A DNA stretch of 64,000 nt from Acidimicrobiaceae bacterium (GTDB lineage: Bacteria > Actinomycetota > Acidimicrobiia > Acidimicrobiales > RAAP-2), in NCBI GenBank assembly GCA_003138815.1, contig PLHD01000035.1, forward strand, positions 1 through 64,000. The letters run 5' to 3'. The notes below the pieces were generated by a model that was given only the letters and a program-made list of their open reading frames with translations, had not been told where the DNA came from and made no database searches. Position 1 is the first letter of the stretch, and every line of letters begins with the position of its first letter. Position numbers and translations under genes: made by a program. Of the stretch, positions 16,132 to 25,360 are shown in pieces.

Positions 16132-17658
16132 ATGGCTTCGCCAGTTGGATCACGACGGTCGATGATCGTCAGCCTCGTCCTGGTACTTGTTATCTCGTTC
16201 GGATCGCTGATAACGACCCTCTCGCTCGGCTGGGGACCCAAGTTGGGTCTCGACCTCGCTGGCGGCCTGTCGGTCGTCTACAAGCCGGCCACCCACGCCA
16301 CCAACGCCGACATGCAAGAGGTCGTGGCTGTCCTGACCAACCGCGTCAACGGACTTGGCGTCTCGGGTGCGCAGGTGAACCTCCAGGGCAAGAACGTCGT
16401 GGTTAGCGTTCCGGGCGTCACCAACGCCCGCCAAATCCTGGGGCAGATCGGCCAGACTGCGCAACTGCTCTTCCGGCCCGTGCTCTGCCAGGTCACCGAG
16501 GATGCGAAGGTCTACAGCATCGGCAAGCAGAAGCTTCCGTCATCGTGCGCGAGTCAGTACGCGATGACGGCGGCGAATCTTAACGTTGTCCAAGCGCCTC
16601 AGACGACGGCCGGGTGGACGTCGACGAACCTTCCATCGGACCCGGCCTTCGCCAAGGTCGCCTCGACCGCTCCGGCGAACGACGACAAGAATGCGGTGGT
16701 CATCCTCCCGCAACTCGGGCAGCCGGGCGTGCGGTACCTGCTCGGTCCGGCTCAGATGACCGGCCAGTCCGTTTCCAAGGCGGTGGCCCAGCAGGACCAG
16801 GTTGGTGCGTGGGTCGTGAACTACAACCTGACGTCGTCGGGCAGCCCGCTCTGGGACGCGGTCGCCAAGAAGAACTTCCACCAGCTCGTGGCCATCGAGC
16901 TCGACGGAGTGGTCCAGTCGGCGCCGATGATCCAGCCGACCGATGCGTCGCCCACCAGCTTCGGCGGATCCGGGCAGATCTCCGGCTCGTTCACCGAAGC
17001 TTCGGCGAAGAACCTTGCCCTCGCGATGGAGTTCGGCGCGCTGCCAGTTCGCCTCGAGCCGCTCACCACCGAGACCATCTCGCCGACGCTCGGCCACAGC
17101 GCCCTGGTGGCGGGACTCGCGGCCGGACTGGTCGGCCTGGCGCTGGTGCTGCTCTACACCATCCTCTACTACCGCGCACTGGGCCTGGTCATCGTGCTGG
17201 GCCTCAGCGCCACCGCGGCGCTGCTCTGGGCGATCATCTCGGCGCTTGGCCACACGGCCTTCGCGCCCAGCTTCGACCTGGCTGGTGTCACCGGATTAAT
17301 TGTGTCCATTGGCATCACCGTCGACAGTTACATCGTGTACTTCGAACGACTCAAAGACGAGGCCCGAGCAGGGCGCTCGATCAGGTCGTCGGTCGACCGC
17401 GGTTTCCGCTCGGCGTGGCGCACGGTCCTGGCCGCGGACACCGTCAGCCTCCTGGCGGCCGTGCTGCTCTACCTGATCGCGGTGGGCGACGTGCGGGGCT
17501 TCGCCTTCTTCCTCGGACTCTCCACGATCATGGACGTGGCCATCACCTGGTACTTCACGCGCCCGCTGGTGATCCTGCTCGGTCGGCGAGGCTCACAGAG
17601 CGACTCGATGCTGTCAATGGCTGCTGGGCTCACGTCGGGAGGCTCGCCGAATGGATAA
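16132..17658 (+). CDS. secD: protein translocase subunit SecD
   Basis: Proton-driven partner of SecYEG that pulls secreted proteins to the outside. The 508-residue protein has an N-terminal helix, GLDLAGGLSVVYK, the large periplasmic P1 domain (about 50-310), and five further helices in the C-terminal third, with LGLSATAALLWAII and GITVDSYIVYFERLKDE, which holds the conserved aspartate region. The secF start lies within its last codons (eight bases of overlap). Confidence 0.95.
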   Translation: MASPVGSRRSMIVSLVLVLVISFGSLITTLSLGWGPKLGLDLAGGLSVVYKPATHATNADMQEVVAVLTNRVNGLGVSGAQVNLQGKNVVVSVPGVTNARQILGQIGQTAQLLFRPVLCQVTEDAKVYSIGKQKLPSSCASQYAMTAANLNVVQAPQTTAGWTSTNLPSDPAFAKVASTAPANDDKNAVVILPQLGQPGVRYLLGPAQMTGQSVSKAVAQQDQVGAWVVNYNLTSSGSPLWDAVAKKNFHQLVAIELDGVVQSAPMIQPTDASPTSFGGSGQISGSFTEASAKNLALAMEFGALPVRLEPLTTETISPTLGHSALVAGLAAGLVGLALVLLYTILYYRALGLVIVLGLSATAALLWAIISALGHTAFAPSFDLAGVTGLIVSIGITVDSYIVYFERLKDEARAGRSIRSSVDRGFRSAWRTVLAADTVSLLAAVLLYLIAVGDVRGFAFFLGLSTIMDVAITWYFTRPLVILLGRRGSQSDSMLSMAAGLTSGGSPNG

Positions 17659-18766
17659 CGAGACCAAGGCTCCGGGCCACTTCGGTCGCCTCTACCAGGG
17701 GCTCACCACGATCGACTTCGTCGGACGCAAGAAGACGTGGTTCACAATCTCGATCATCATCATCGTGCTCGGCATGGGCTCGCTCGCCATCCGCGGCTTC
17801 AACCTGGGCATCGACTTCAAGGGCGGCAGCTCGTGGGAGGTCCTCGCGCCCAACACCTCGATCACCACGATGACCCACGCCGTCGAGCAGGCCGGGTTGG
17901 TCCAGCCCACGGTCGAGAAGCTGGGCAGCGGCACCTACGAGGTGACCGCGGACCTGAACGCCCTCTCGGCGGGCAAACAGTTGAGCGTCACCACCAAGGT
18001 GGTCGACGCGATGGCCAAGGTCGCCCACAAGAACGGGGACCAGGTGTCCACCAGCAGCGTCGGACCGACGTGGGGCGGCCAGATCACCAACCGCGCCATT
18101 GAGGCCCTGATCGTCTTCTTCATCGCCGTGGTCAGCTACATCAGCGTCCGCTTCGAGCCCAAGATGGCCGGCGCGGCCTTCGCCGCCATGGTCCACGACC
18201 TGCTCGTCACCGTCGGCGTCTTCTCGCTGATGGGCTTCCAGATCACCCCCGACACCGTCATCGCAATCCTGACCATCCTCGGCTACTCGCTCTACGACAC
18301 GGTGGTCGTCTTCGACCGGGTTCGCGACAACACCGGGGGCGTGCTGAAGGCGGGCGACATGACCTACTCGGACATGGTGAACCTCTCGATGAACCAGACG
18401 CTGGCGCGCTCGATCAACACCTCACTCGTGGCGATCCTGCCCGTGCTGTCGGTGCTGATCGTCGGCGCCTACATCCTCGGCGCGACGACCCTGCAGAACT
18501 ACGGGTTGGCGCTGTGCGTGGGACTCTTCAGCGGGGCCTACTCGTCGATCTTCATCGCCAGCCCGCTGCTGGCGATCATGAAGGAGCGCGAGCCGCGCTT
18601 CCGCGACCTCGCGGCGCGCGTGGGCCAGCGCGCGGACCGGGCCGCGCTGAGCCCCGCCGCCGCGGCTCGCATGAGCGGCGAAGGCGCCCAGCGCACGGTC
18701 GGCTCGACCAGATCCGCGACCGCGACGATGGTCAAACCCCGGGCGCGCAAGCAGAAGCGCCGATAG
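17651..18766 (+). CDS. secF: protein translocase subunit SecF
   Basis: Pairs with SecD in a 12-helix complex. The 371-residue protein begins with a cytoplasmic stretch and first helix (about 35-55), then FNLGIDFKGGSSWEV, the P1 domain, and five helices with GYSLYDTVVVFDRVRDN and the conserved NQTLARSINTSL. A basic C-terminal tail follows. The gene ends ten bases before the rel -10 hexamer. Confidence 0.95.
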   Translation: MDNETKAPGHFGRLYQGLTTIDFVGRKKTWFTISIIIIVLGMGSLAIRGFNLGIDFKGGSSWEVLAPNTSITTMTHAVEQAGLVQPTVEKLGSGTYEVTADLNALSAGKQLSVTTKVVDAMAKVAHKNGDQVSTSSVGPTWGGQITNRAIEALIVFFIAVVSYISVRFEPKMAGAAFAAMVHDLLVTVGVFSLMGFQITPDTVIAILTILGYSLYDTVVVFDRVRDNTGGVLKAGDMTYSDMVNLSMNQTLARSINTSLVAILPVLSVLIVGAYILGATTLQNYGLALCVGLFSGAYSSIFIASPLLAIMKEREPRFRDLAARVGQRADRAALSPAAAARMSGEGAQRTVGSTRSATATMVKPRARKQKRR

Positions 18767-18785
18767 GTCACCGGTAGGCTGACCT
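18765..18785 (+). repeat. inverted repeat enclosing the rel promoter -10
   Basis: AGGTCA, nine bases, TGACCT: a perfect 6+6 repeat that brackets the -10 hexamer TAGGCT and ends one base before the rel ATG. It starts in the secF stop codon. It is placed where a repressor would act; no regulator is identified. Confidence 0.45.
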
Positions 18786-18786
18786 C
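18775..18786 (+). promoter_or_regulatory. leaderless-type promoter -10 of rel
   Basis: CCGGTAGGCT gives the hexamer TAGGCT followed by six bases and ATG 18787, without a Shine-Dalgarno sequence. Confidence 0.6.
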
Positions 18787-20997
18787 ATGGTCAGTCTCAC
18801 TTCACGATCGACGCCGGACAGCGCGCTGACGGGCTCGGTCGAGCGTCTGATCGCCATCTACGCGCAGCATCACGCCGACGGCGACCACGAGCTGATCCGC
18901 CGGGCCGGCCGGGCCGCGATCAACGCCCACGAGGGCCAGCTTCGAAGGACCGGTGAGCCCTACGTCACCCACCCGATCGCGGTGGCGGGCATCGTGGCCG
19001 ACCTGGGCCTGGACGCGCCGACCATCGTGGCGGCCCTGCTGCACGACGCCGTCGAGGACACCGGGATCACGACGCAGTGGCTGGTCCACGAGTTCGGGGA
19101 CCAGGTGGCCGCGGTGGTCGACGGCGTGACCAAGCTCGACCGGCTCGAGTTCGACTCGAAGGAGGCCCAGCAGGCCGCCACCATCCGCAAGATGTTCATC
19201 GCCATGGCCCAGGACTGGCGGGTGCTGCTGATCAAGCTGGCCGACCGGCTGCACAACATGCGCACGATCTCGGTGATGCCGATGGACCGTCAGCGCGCGA
19301 TCGCCCAGGAGACCCTCGACGTCTACAGTCCGCTGGCCCATCGGCTGGGAGTCCAGCAGGTCAAGTGGCAGCTCGAGGACCTGAGCTTCGCCACGCTGCA
19401 CCCCAAGCGCTACGCCGAGATCGAGCAAATGGTCGCGGCGCGCCAGCCCGAACGCGAGGCCTACCTCGCCGAGGTCATGGACACGCTGATCGCGAAGCTG
19501 GAGAGCTTCGCGATCAAGGCCGACGTGCGCGGGCGGCCGAAGCACCTCTGGAGCATCTACGAAAAGATGGTCGTCGGGGGCAAGGAGTTCGACGATATCT
19601 TTGACCTGGTGGGCCTGCGCGTGATCGTCGACGACGACCGCGACTGCTGGGCGGTGCTCGGGGCCATCCACGCGCTGTGGTCGCCGGTGCAGGGCCGCTT
19701 CAAGGACTACATCAATTCGCCGAAGTTCAACCTCTACCAGTCGCTACACACCACCGTGATCGGACCGCGGGGCAAGTCGGTCGAGGTCCAGGTGCGCACG
19801 CTCGAGATGCACCGTCGCGCCGAGTTCGGGATCGCGGCGCACTGGGGCTACAAGGAGGGCGCGTCGAACAAGGAGATCGCGTGGATGCAGCGCCTCGTCG
19901 ACGTCGAAGAGGAGGAGCACGACCCGATCGCCTTTCTCGAGGCCCTGAAGCTGGACCTCGGCCAGGACGAGGTCTACGTCTTCACGCCCAAGGGCCGGGT
20001 CATCGCGCTGGTCGAGGGCGCCACGCCCATCGACTTCGCCTACGCCGTGCACACCGAGGTCGGCCATCACTGCGTGGGCGCCAAGGTGAACGGCCGGCTG
20101 GTCCCGATCGACACGGCGCTGCACTCGGCCGACGTGGTCGAGATCGTCACCAGCAAGAACTCCTCGGCCGGGCCGTCGCGCGACTGGCTGAACATCGCGA
20201 TGTCCTCGCGCGCCAAGTCCAAGATCCGCCAGTGGTTCCAGCGTGAGCGCCGCGAGGACGCGATCGAGGGCGGCCGCGAGGAGCTCACCAAGGCGCTGCG
20301 CCGCGAAGGGCTCCCGATATCGACGTCGCTCTCCTCGAGCGCGCTCGACGCGGTGATCTCGGCGCTCAATCTCGAGGACCTCGACGCGCTCTACGTGTCG
20401 ATCGACAGTGGCCAGATCTCGGCCCTGGCGGTGGTCCAGCGGCTCGACCGTGAACTGCACGGGGGAGAGGCGGAGCAGCTGCCCACCACGGTCACCAAGA
20501 TGCCGCGAACCAACCGCTCGACGCGGCGCACGGCGGGCGTCTACGTCGAGGGACTCGACGACGTCATGATCCACATGGCCCGGTGCTGCTCGCCGGTGCC
20601 CGGCGACGCCATCATGGGCTTCATCACCCAGGGACGCGGGGTCTCGATCCACCGCGACGACTGCTCGAACGCGGTGGCGCTGGCCCAGCGACTCGGCGAG
20701 CGGATCATCGACGTCGAGTGGGACGGTTCGGGCGACGGACAGTACCGCGCCGTACTGGAGATCATGGCCTTCGACCGCTCGCGGTTGCTGCTGGACGTCT
20801 CCAAGGTCGTGGCGGAGTACCACCTCAACATCATCTCGAGCAGCACGTCGACCTCGGGATCGCGAATCGTGAGGATGATCTTCGACGTCGAGCTCGCCGA
20901 TCCCGCGCACCTCAGTAGCCTCTTGACGGCACTGAAGAGTGTCGATGGCGTCTTTGACGCCTTTCGACAGCTTCCCGGACGGAATAAGACATCATGA
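18787..20997 (+). CDS. rel: bifunctional (p)ppGpp synthetase/hydrolase
   Basis: Stringent response enzyme of 736 residues that makes and degrades (p)ppGpp. The hydrolase HD domain shows LLHDAVEDTG and KLADRLHNMRT; the synthetase domain shows RPKHLWSIYEKM, LVGLRVIVDD and HTTVIGPRGKSVEVQVRT; a TGS domain starts at VYVFTPKGRVIAL; a zinc-finger-like CCSPVPGD and a C-terminal ACT domain follow. Both catalytic domains look intact. hisS starts within its stop codon (ATGA). It sits directly after secDF, as in mycobacteria. Confidence 0.95.
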   Translation: MVSLTSRSTPDSALTGSVERLIAIYAQHHADGDHELIRRAGRAAINAHEGQLRRTGEPYVTHPIAVAGIVADLGLDAPTIVAALLHDAVEDTGITTQWLVHEFGDQVAAVVDGVTKLDRLEFDSKEAQQAATIRKMFIAMAQDWRVLLIKLADRLHNMRTISVMPMDRQRAIAQETLDVYSPLAHRLGVQQVKWQLEDLSFATLHPKRYAEIEQMVAARQPEREAYLAEVMDTLIAKLESFAIKADVRGRPKHLWSIYEKMVVGGKEFDDIFDLVGLRVIVDDDRDCWAVLGAIHALWSPVQGRFKDYINSPKFNLYQSLHTTVIGPRGKSVEVQVRTLEMHRRAEFGIAAHWGYKEGASNKEIAWMQRLVDVEEEEHDPIAFLEALKLDLGQDEVYVFTPKGRVIALVEGATPIDFAYAVHTEVGHHCVGAKVNGRLVPIDTALHSADVVEIVTSKNSSAGPSRDWLNIAMSSRAKSKIRQWFQRERREDAIEGGREELTKALRREGLPISTSLSSSALDAVISALNLEDLDALYVSIDSGQISALAVVQRLDRELHGGEAEQLPTTVTKMPRTNRSTRRTAGVYVEGLDDVMIHMARCCSPVPGDAIMGFITQGRGVSIHRDDCSNAVALAQRLGERIIDVEWDGSGDGQYRAVLEIMAFDRSRLLLDVSKVVAEYHLNIISSSTSTSGSRIVRMIFDVELADPAHLSSLLTALKSVDGVFDAFRQLPGRNKTS

Positions 20998-22277
20998 GCG
21001 AACCGGTTACGACGTTCCAGGCGCCGTTCGGGACCCACGACGTCCTCGGGCCCCAGTCCGCGCAGTGGGAGGGCCTCGTCGCCATCTTCGCCGACTTCGC
21101 GTACCGGTACGGGTTCTCCCTGGCGCTCACGCCGCTGTTCGAGGAGGTCGGGGTCTTCCACCGCGGCATCGGCGAGAACAGCGAGGTGGCCAAGAAGGAG
21201 ATGTACGTCTTCACGGACCGCGGTGACCGCGTCTACGCGCTGCGCCCCGAGGGCACCGCGCCGATCGTGCGGGCCTACATCCAGCACCAACCCACCACGC
21301 CCTGGAAGGCCTGGTACGTGACGCCGGCCTTCCGCTACGAGCGACCCCAGGCCGGACGCTACCGCCAGCACCACCAGCTCGGTGTCGAGGTGCTGGGCAC
21401 CGACGACCCCGCCGTCGACGTCGAGGTCATCGCGCTCGCGTGGCGCTTCTACGCGGCGCTGGGCATGACGCGCGTGCGCCTGTTGCTCAACTCCATGGGC
21501 CACGACGAGTGTCGCGGCGCGTACGTCAGCGTCCTGCGCGACTTCCTCGAGGCGAACGTCGACCAGCTGTGCGACGAGCACCGCCTGGTCTGGGGCGAGA
21601 ACACGCTGCGGGTGCTCGACTGCAAGAAGGAGCCCTGCATCGCCGTGACGTCGCGGGGACCAATGCTGCCCGACCACCTGTGCGACGACTGCCGCGAGCA
21701 CTTCGAGCGCGTGGTCGCGGGCCTGGCGACGCTCGGCATCGAGGCGGTCCTCGACCCGCGCCTGGTGCGCGGCTTCGACTACTACACCCGCACCACCTTC
21801 GAGTTCGTCAGCGACGCGCTCGAGGGGTCCCAGAAGTCGATCGGCGGCGGCGGGCGCTACGACAAGCTGGCCGAGCAGCTCGGCGGCAAGCCGACCAGCG
21901 GCGTCGGCTTCGGCAGCGGCATCGAGCGCCTGCTGCTCGCGCGCGAGGCCGAGGACCTGGACTCCGCGCTGATCAACCGGACGCTCGACCTCTTCGTGGT
22001 GGACACCACCGGCCTCGACGACGCGACGGTGCTGGTGGACCGTCTGCGATCGGCCGGCTTCGCGACGAGCCGTTCGTACGACGGTCGCTCCATGAAATCG
22101 CAGATGAAGGTCGCCGACAGGTCCGGCGCCCGTCTCGCGCTGCTGATCGGCCCCATGGAGCATGGCGCCGGTCAGGTTACGATTAGGGACCTGCGGAGCG
22201 AGAACTTCGAGCAGGCCCAGCAGACCGTCGCGCTTGGCGACGTAGTGGCTGCGGTCTCGAACCTACTGACGAATTGA
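20994..22277 (+). CDS. hisS: histidyl-tRNA synthetase
   Basis: Class II synthetase of 427 residues. Motif 1 region GTHDVLGP, motif 2 in RYERPQAGRYRQHHQLGVE, the histidine-specific RGFDYYTRTTFEF, and motif 3 in GGGRYDKLAEQLGG...GFGSGIERLLL are all present, followed by an anticodon-binding domain. Start ATG 20994 overlaps the rel stop, linking amino acid charging and stringent response genes in one transcript. Confidence 0.95.
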   Translation: MSEPVTTFQAPFGTHDVLGPQSAQWEGLVAIFADFAYRYGFSLALTPLFEEVGVFHRGIGENSEVAKKEMYVFTDRGDRVYALRPEGTAPIVRAYIQHQPTTPWKAWYVTPAFRYERPQAGRYRQHHQLGVEVLGTDDPAVDVEVIALAWRFYAALGMTRVRLLLNSMGHDECRGAYVSVLRDFLEANVDQLCDEHRLVWGENTLRVLDCKKEPCIAVTSRGPMLPDHLCDDCREHFERVVAGLATLGIEAVLDPRLVRGFDYYTRTTFEFVSDALEGSQKSIGGGGRYDKLAEQLGGKPTSGVGFGSGIERLLLAREAEDLDSALINRTLDLFVVDTTGLDDATVLVDRLRSAGFATSRSYDGRSMKSQMKVADRSGARLALLIGPMEHGAGQVTIRDLRSENFEQAQQTVALGDVVAAVSNLLTN

Positions 22278-22278
22278 A

Positions 22279-24027
22279 GTGAAGATGTCGAAGAACCATG
22301 AAGCCACCAGCCTGCGCGACTGCCTCTGCGGTTCCGTCGGTCCGACCCTCGTCGGCCAGCGGGTGACGGTCTGCGGATGGGTCGCCAAGCGGCGCGAGCA
22401 CGGCGAGCACCTGGCCTTCTTGGACGTGCGCGACCGCTCGGGGATCCTTCAGGTCGTCGTCGACGGATCGGTCGACGCGCGCAGCGAGTACGTGGTGCGC
22501 GTCACCGGCGTCGTTTCGCACCGACCGGAAGGCACGGTCAACGAGCGTCTCGCCACCGGCGAGGTCGAGCTCACCGAGTGCGACGTGGAGATACTCTCGG
22601 CCGCCGAGGCGCCGCCGTTTCAGCTCGACGACCGCGTCGAAATCGACGAGCAGGTGCGCCTTCGCCACCGCTTCCTCGACCTGCGCCGCGAGAAGATGCA
22701 ATACAACCTGCGCCTGCGCGCGGCGGTCAACCGCTCACTGCGCGCCGCGATGGACGCGCAGGGCTTCTGCGAGGTGGAGACGCCGCTGCTGTGGGCCCCG
22801 ACGCCCGAGGGCGCGAGGGAGTTCGTGGTGCCGTCGAGGCTGCACCCGGGCGAGTTCTACGTGCTGCCCCAGAGCCCCCAGATCGCCAAGCAGCTCCTGA
22901 TGGTGGGTGGTTTCGACCGCTACTACCAGATTGCGCGATGCATGCGCGACGAGGACCTGCGCGCGGACCGCCAGTTCGAGTTCACCCAGCTCGACGTCGA
23001 GGCCAGCTTCGTCACCCAGGACGACGTCATGGGCTTCGTGTCGCGCGCGGTGCTCGACGCCGCCGAAGAGGCGACCGGCGTGAGGCCCGGGACCATCGAG
23101 TCGATGACCTGGGCCCAAGCCTTGGACCTCTACGGCACCGACAAGCCCGACCTTCGCTTCGCGATGCTCCTGCACGACCTCTCGAACGTGTTCGCATCGA
23201 CTGAGGTCAAGGCCTTCGCCGCGGCGACCGTGAAGGCCATGCGCGTGCCCGGCGGCGCGGCGATGACCCGCAGCCGTCTCGACCAGCTGACTGACCAGGC
23301 CAAAGAGCTCGGCGCCAAGGGCCTAGCGTGGTTCCGAGTCACCGCCGAGGGACTCGACTCCCCGTTGGCGCGGTTCCTCAGCGAGACCGAGGCGGCGGCG
23401 ATCGCCGGCGTCGACGACGCCCAGGTGGGCGACATCGTGCTGTGCGTGGCCGACGAGTACGCCAACGCCTGCAAGTTCCTCGGGGCGCTGCGCGTGACGC
23501 TCGGCTCGCCGCCGGTGAGCGAGGGGCCCCACCGCTACGTCTGGGTCACCGAGTTCCCCTTGTTCGAGGGGATCGACGAGGACGGCAACCCCCAGGCCGC
23601 GCACCATCCCTTCACGATGCCCCACCCCGACGACCTCGACCTGATCGAGACCGACCCGGTGAAGGTGAGGTCCCAGGCCTACGACCTGGTGCTGAACGGA
23701 TGGGAGCTGGGCAGCGGCTCGGTGCGCATCCACCGCGCCGATATCCAGTCGCGGGTCTTCAAGGCCCTCGGGATCACCGACGAGGAGGCCCAGGGCCGCT
23801 TTGGATTCTTGCTCGGCGCCTTCAGGTTCGGTGCGCCGCCCCACGCGGGCTTCGCCTTCGGCATTGACCGGCTGGTGGCGATCTTCGCGGGCGAGGAGAA
23901 CATCCGAGAGGTCATCGCCTTTCCCAAGACCCAGTCGGGCACGGATCTCATGACCGGAGCTCCCAAGGACATCACCGCCCGCCAGATCCGGGAACTTCAC
24001 CTGAAGTTCGCCCCGAAAGGTTCGTGA
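22279..24027 (+). CDS. aspS: aspartyl-tRNA synthetase, possibly non-discriminating
   Basis: Class IIb synthetase of 582 residues (580 if ATG 22285 is the start; the GTG at 22279 and the ATG are both possible and neither has a clear Shine-Dalgarno sequence). It has an N-terminal OB anticodon domain, class II motifs including FRxxDLRADRQFEFTQLD-type motif 2, the bacterial GAD insertion, and FGIDRLVA. In the anticodon domain, His41 and Gly85 match His31/Gly83 of the non-discriminating Pseudomonas enzyme rather than Leu/Lys of discriminating ones, so it may also make Asp-tRNA(Asn) for GatCAB. That last point is inference. Confidence 0.93.
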   Translation: MKMSKNHEATSLRDCLCGSVGPTLVGQRVTVCGWVAKRREHGEHLAFLDVRDRSGILQVVVDGSVDARSEYVVRVTGVVSHRPEGTVNERLATGEVELTECDVEILSAAEAPPFQLDDRVEIDEQVRLRHRFLDLRREKMQYNLRLRAAVNRSLRAAMDAQGFCEVETPLLWAPTPEGAREFVVPSRLHPGEFYVLPQSPQIAKQLLMVGGFDRYYQIARCMRDEDLRADRQFEFTQLDVEASFVTQDDVMGFVSRAVLDAAEEATGVRPGTIESMTWAQALDLYGTDKPDLRFAMLLHDLSNVFASTEVKAFAAATVKAMRVPGGAAMTRSRLDQLTDQAKELGAKGLAWFRVTAEGLDSPLARFLSETEAAAIAGVDDAQVGDIVLCVADEYANACKFLGALRVTLGSPPVSEGPHRYVWVTEFPLFEGIDEDGNPQAAHHPFTMPHPDDLDLIETDPVKVRSQAYDLVLNGWELGSGSVRIHRADIQSRVFKALGITDEEAQGRFGFLLGAFRFGAPPHAGFAFGIDRLVAIFAGEENIREVIAFPKTQSGTDLMTGAPKDITARQIRELHLKFAPKGS

Positions 24028-24030
24028 GCC

Positions 24031-25356
24031 ACGTCTCTGTTCGATGACGCCGTCGCCCAGCGCCTGCGCCAGGCCGCTCCGCTGGCCGAGTTGCTGCGTC
24101 CCAGGTCCATGGACGAGATCGTGGGACAGGAGCACCTGGTGGGTCCCGAGGGGCCGCTGCGGCGATTCGTTGACGCGAAACGGCTGACCTCGATGATCCT
24201 TTGGGGCCCGGCGGGCACCGGTAAGACCACGCTGGCGCGCATCATGTCCAGCGAGGCGGGCTACGCGACCGAAAGCCTCTCGGCGGTGAGCGGGGGCGTG
24301 AAGGACGTGCGCGAGGCCATCGCCAGGGCGCGCGAACGTCTCGGTGAGCGCGGCCAGCGCACCGTGCTCTTCATCGACGAGGTCCACCGGTTTAACAAGG
24401 CCCAGCAGGACCTCCTGCTGCCGGCGACCGAGTCGGGCGAGATAGTCCTTATCGGCGCCACGACCGAGAACCCGTACTTCGAGGTCAACGCGGCGCTCAT
24501 GAGCCGCTCCACGCTGTGGCGCCTGCGCAGCCTCACCGGAGCCGACCTGGAGGTGCTGGTGCGCCGTGGCATGGAGCTGCGCGGCGTCGCGGTCAGCGAC
24601 GAGGCGCTCGAGGCGATCACCTCGTCGGCCGATGGCGACGCGCGCGCGGCGCTCACGACGCTGGACACCGCCCTCATGCTCGCCAGGGCCCAGTCGGGCG
24701 AGGAGGCGGCCGTCGAGGTCGAGCACGTGGCCCAGGCCCGCGACGGACGTCTCTACCACCAGTCCCGCGACACGCACTACGACCAGGTCAGCGCCCTCAT
24801 CAAGTCCGTTCGCGGCTCCGACCCCGACGCGGCGCTCTACTGGTTGGTGACGCTGCTCGAAAGTGGGGAGAGCGCGAGGTTCCTCGCGCGGCGCCTCGTC
24901 ATCCTCGCCAGCGAGGACGTCGGGTTGGCCGATCCCACGGGACTGCTGGTCGCCGAGTCCGCGGCCCGGGCCGTCGAGTTCGTCGGACTGCCCGAGGCGC
25001 GCCTCACCCTCGCCCACGCCACGCTGACGCTGGCCCTGGCCCCCAAGAGCAACGCGGTCACGCGCGCTCTGGGCGCGGCGACGCGAGCGGTCCAGGCGGG
25101 TGGACTCGTCGAGGTGCCCGACCATCTGCGCGGCTCCAACTACCGTGGCGCCGGCGAGTTGGGTTTCGGCCTGGGCTACGACTACCCGCACGACTTCGAC
25201 AACGGTTGGGTGGACCAGCAGTACCTGCCGGATTCGCTCGTCGGATCGCACTTCTTCGATCCCTCCGGCTACGGCCATGAGAAGGACTTGGTGGAACAGT
25301 GGCGGGCCCGGACCGGGGCGGCCACTGCGGCCGATCAGGGCCCGCCGGTAGAGTGA
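24031..25356 (+). CDS. rarA: replication-associated recombination protein A (RarA/MgsA), apparent ACG start
   Basis: Clamp-loader-like AAA+ ATPase acting at stalled forks. It shows LRPRSMDEIVGQEHL, Walker A GPAGTGKTTLA, Walker B LFIDEVHRFNK, GATTENPYFEVNAAL and the C-terminal RGSNYRGAGELGFGLGYDYPHDF. The family N-terminus (M)SLFDDA...RLRQAAPLAELLRP is complete, but the methionine position is ACG (24031), directly after the aspS stop, and no ATG, GTG or TTG occurs in frame until TTG 24091, which would remove the conserved start. GAAAGG lies ten bases before the ACG. A GTG at 24024 overlaps the aspS stop but is in another frame. Function is sure; start is not. Confidence 0.88.
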   Translation, partial: TSLFDDAVAQRLRQAAPLAELLRPRSMDEIVGQEHLVGPEGPLRRFVDAKRLTSMILWGPAGTGKTTLARIMSSEAGYATESLSAVSGGVKDVREAIARARERLGERGQRTVLFIDEVHRFNKAQQDLLLPATESGEIVLIGATTENPYFEVNAALMSRSTLWRLRSLTGADLEVLVRRGMELRGVAVSDEALEAITSSADGDARAALTTLDTALMLARAQSGEEAAVEVEHVAQARDGRLYHQSRDTHYDQVSALIKSVRGSDPDAALYWLVTLLESGESARFLARRLVILASEDVGLADPTGLLVAESAARAVEFVGLPEARLTLAHATLTLALAPKSNAVTRALGAATRAVQAGGLVEVPDHLRGSNYRGAGELGFGLGYDYPHDFDNGWVDQQYLPDSLVGSHFFDPSGYGHEKDLVEQWRARTGAATAADQGPPVE

Positions 25357-25360
25357 ACGG
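25349..25360 (+). promoter_or_regulatory. leaderless-type promoter -10 of alaS
   Basis: CCGGTAGAGT gives TAGAGT followed by six bases and GTG 25361. The hexamer overlaps the final codons and stop of rarA. Confidence 0.55.

Noticed and set aside
24024-24047. GTG start of rarA overlapping the aspS stop
   Set aside because: It is in a different frame and hits TGA after seven codons; kept only as the alternative that needs an indel.
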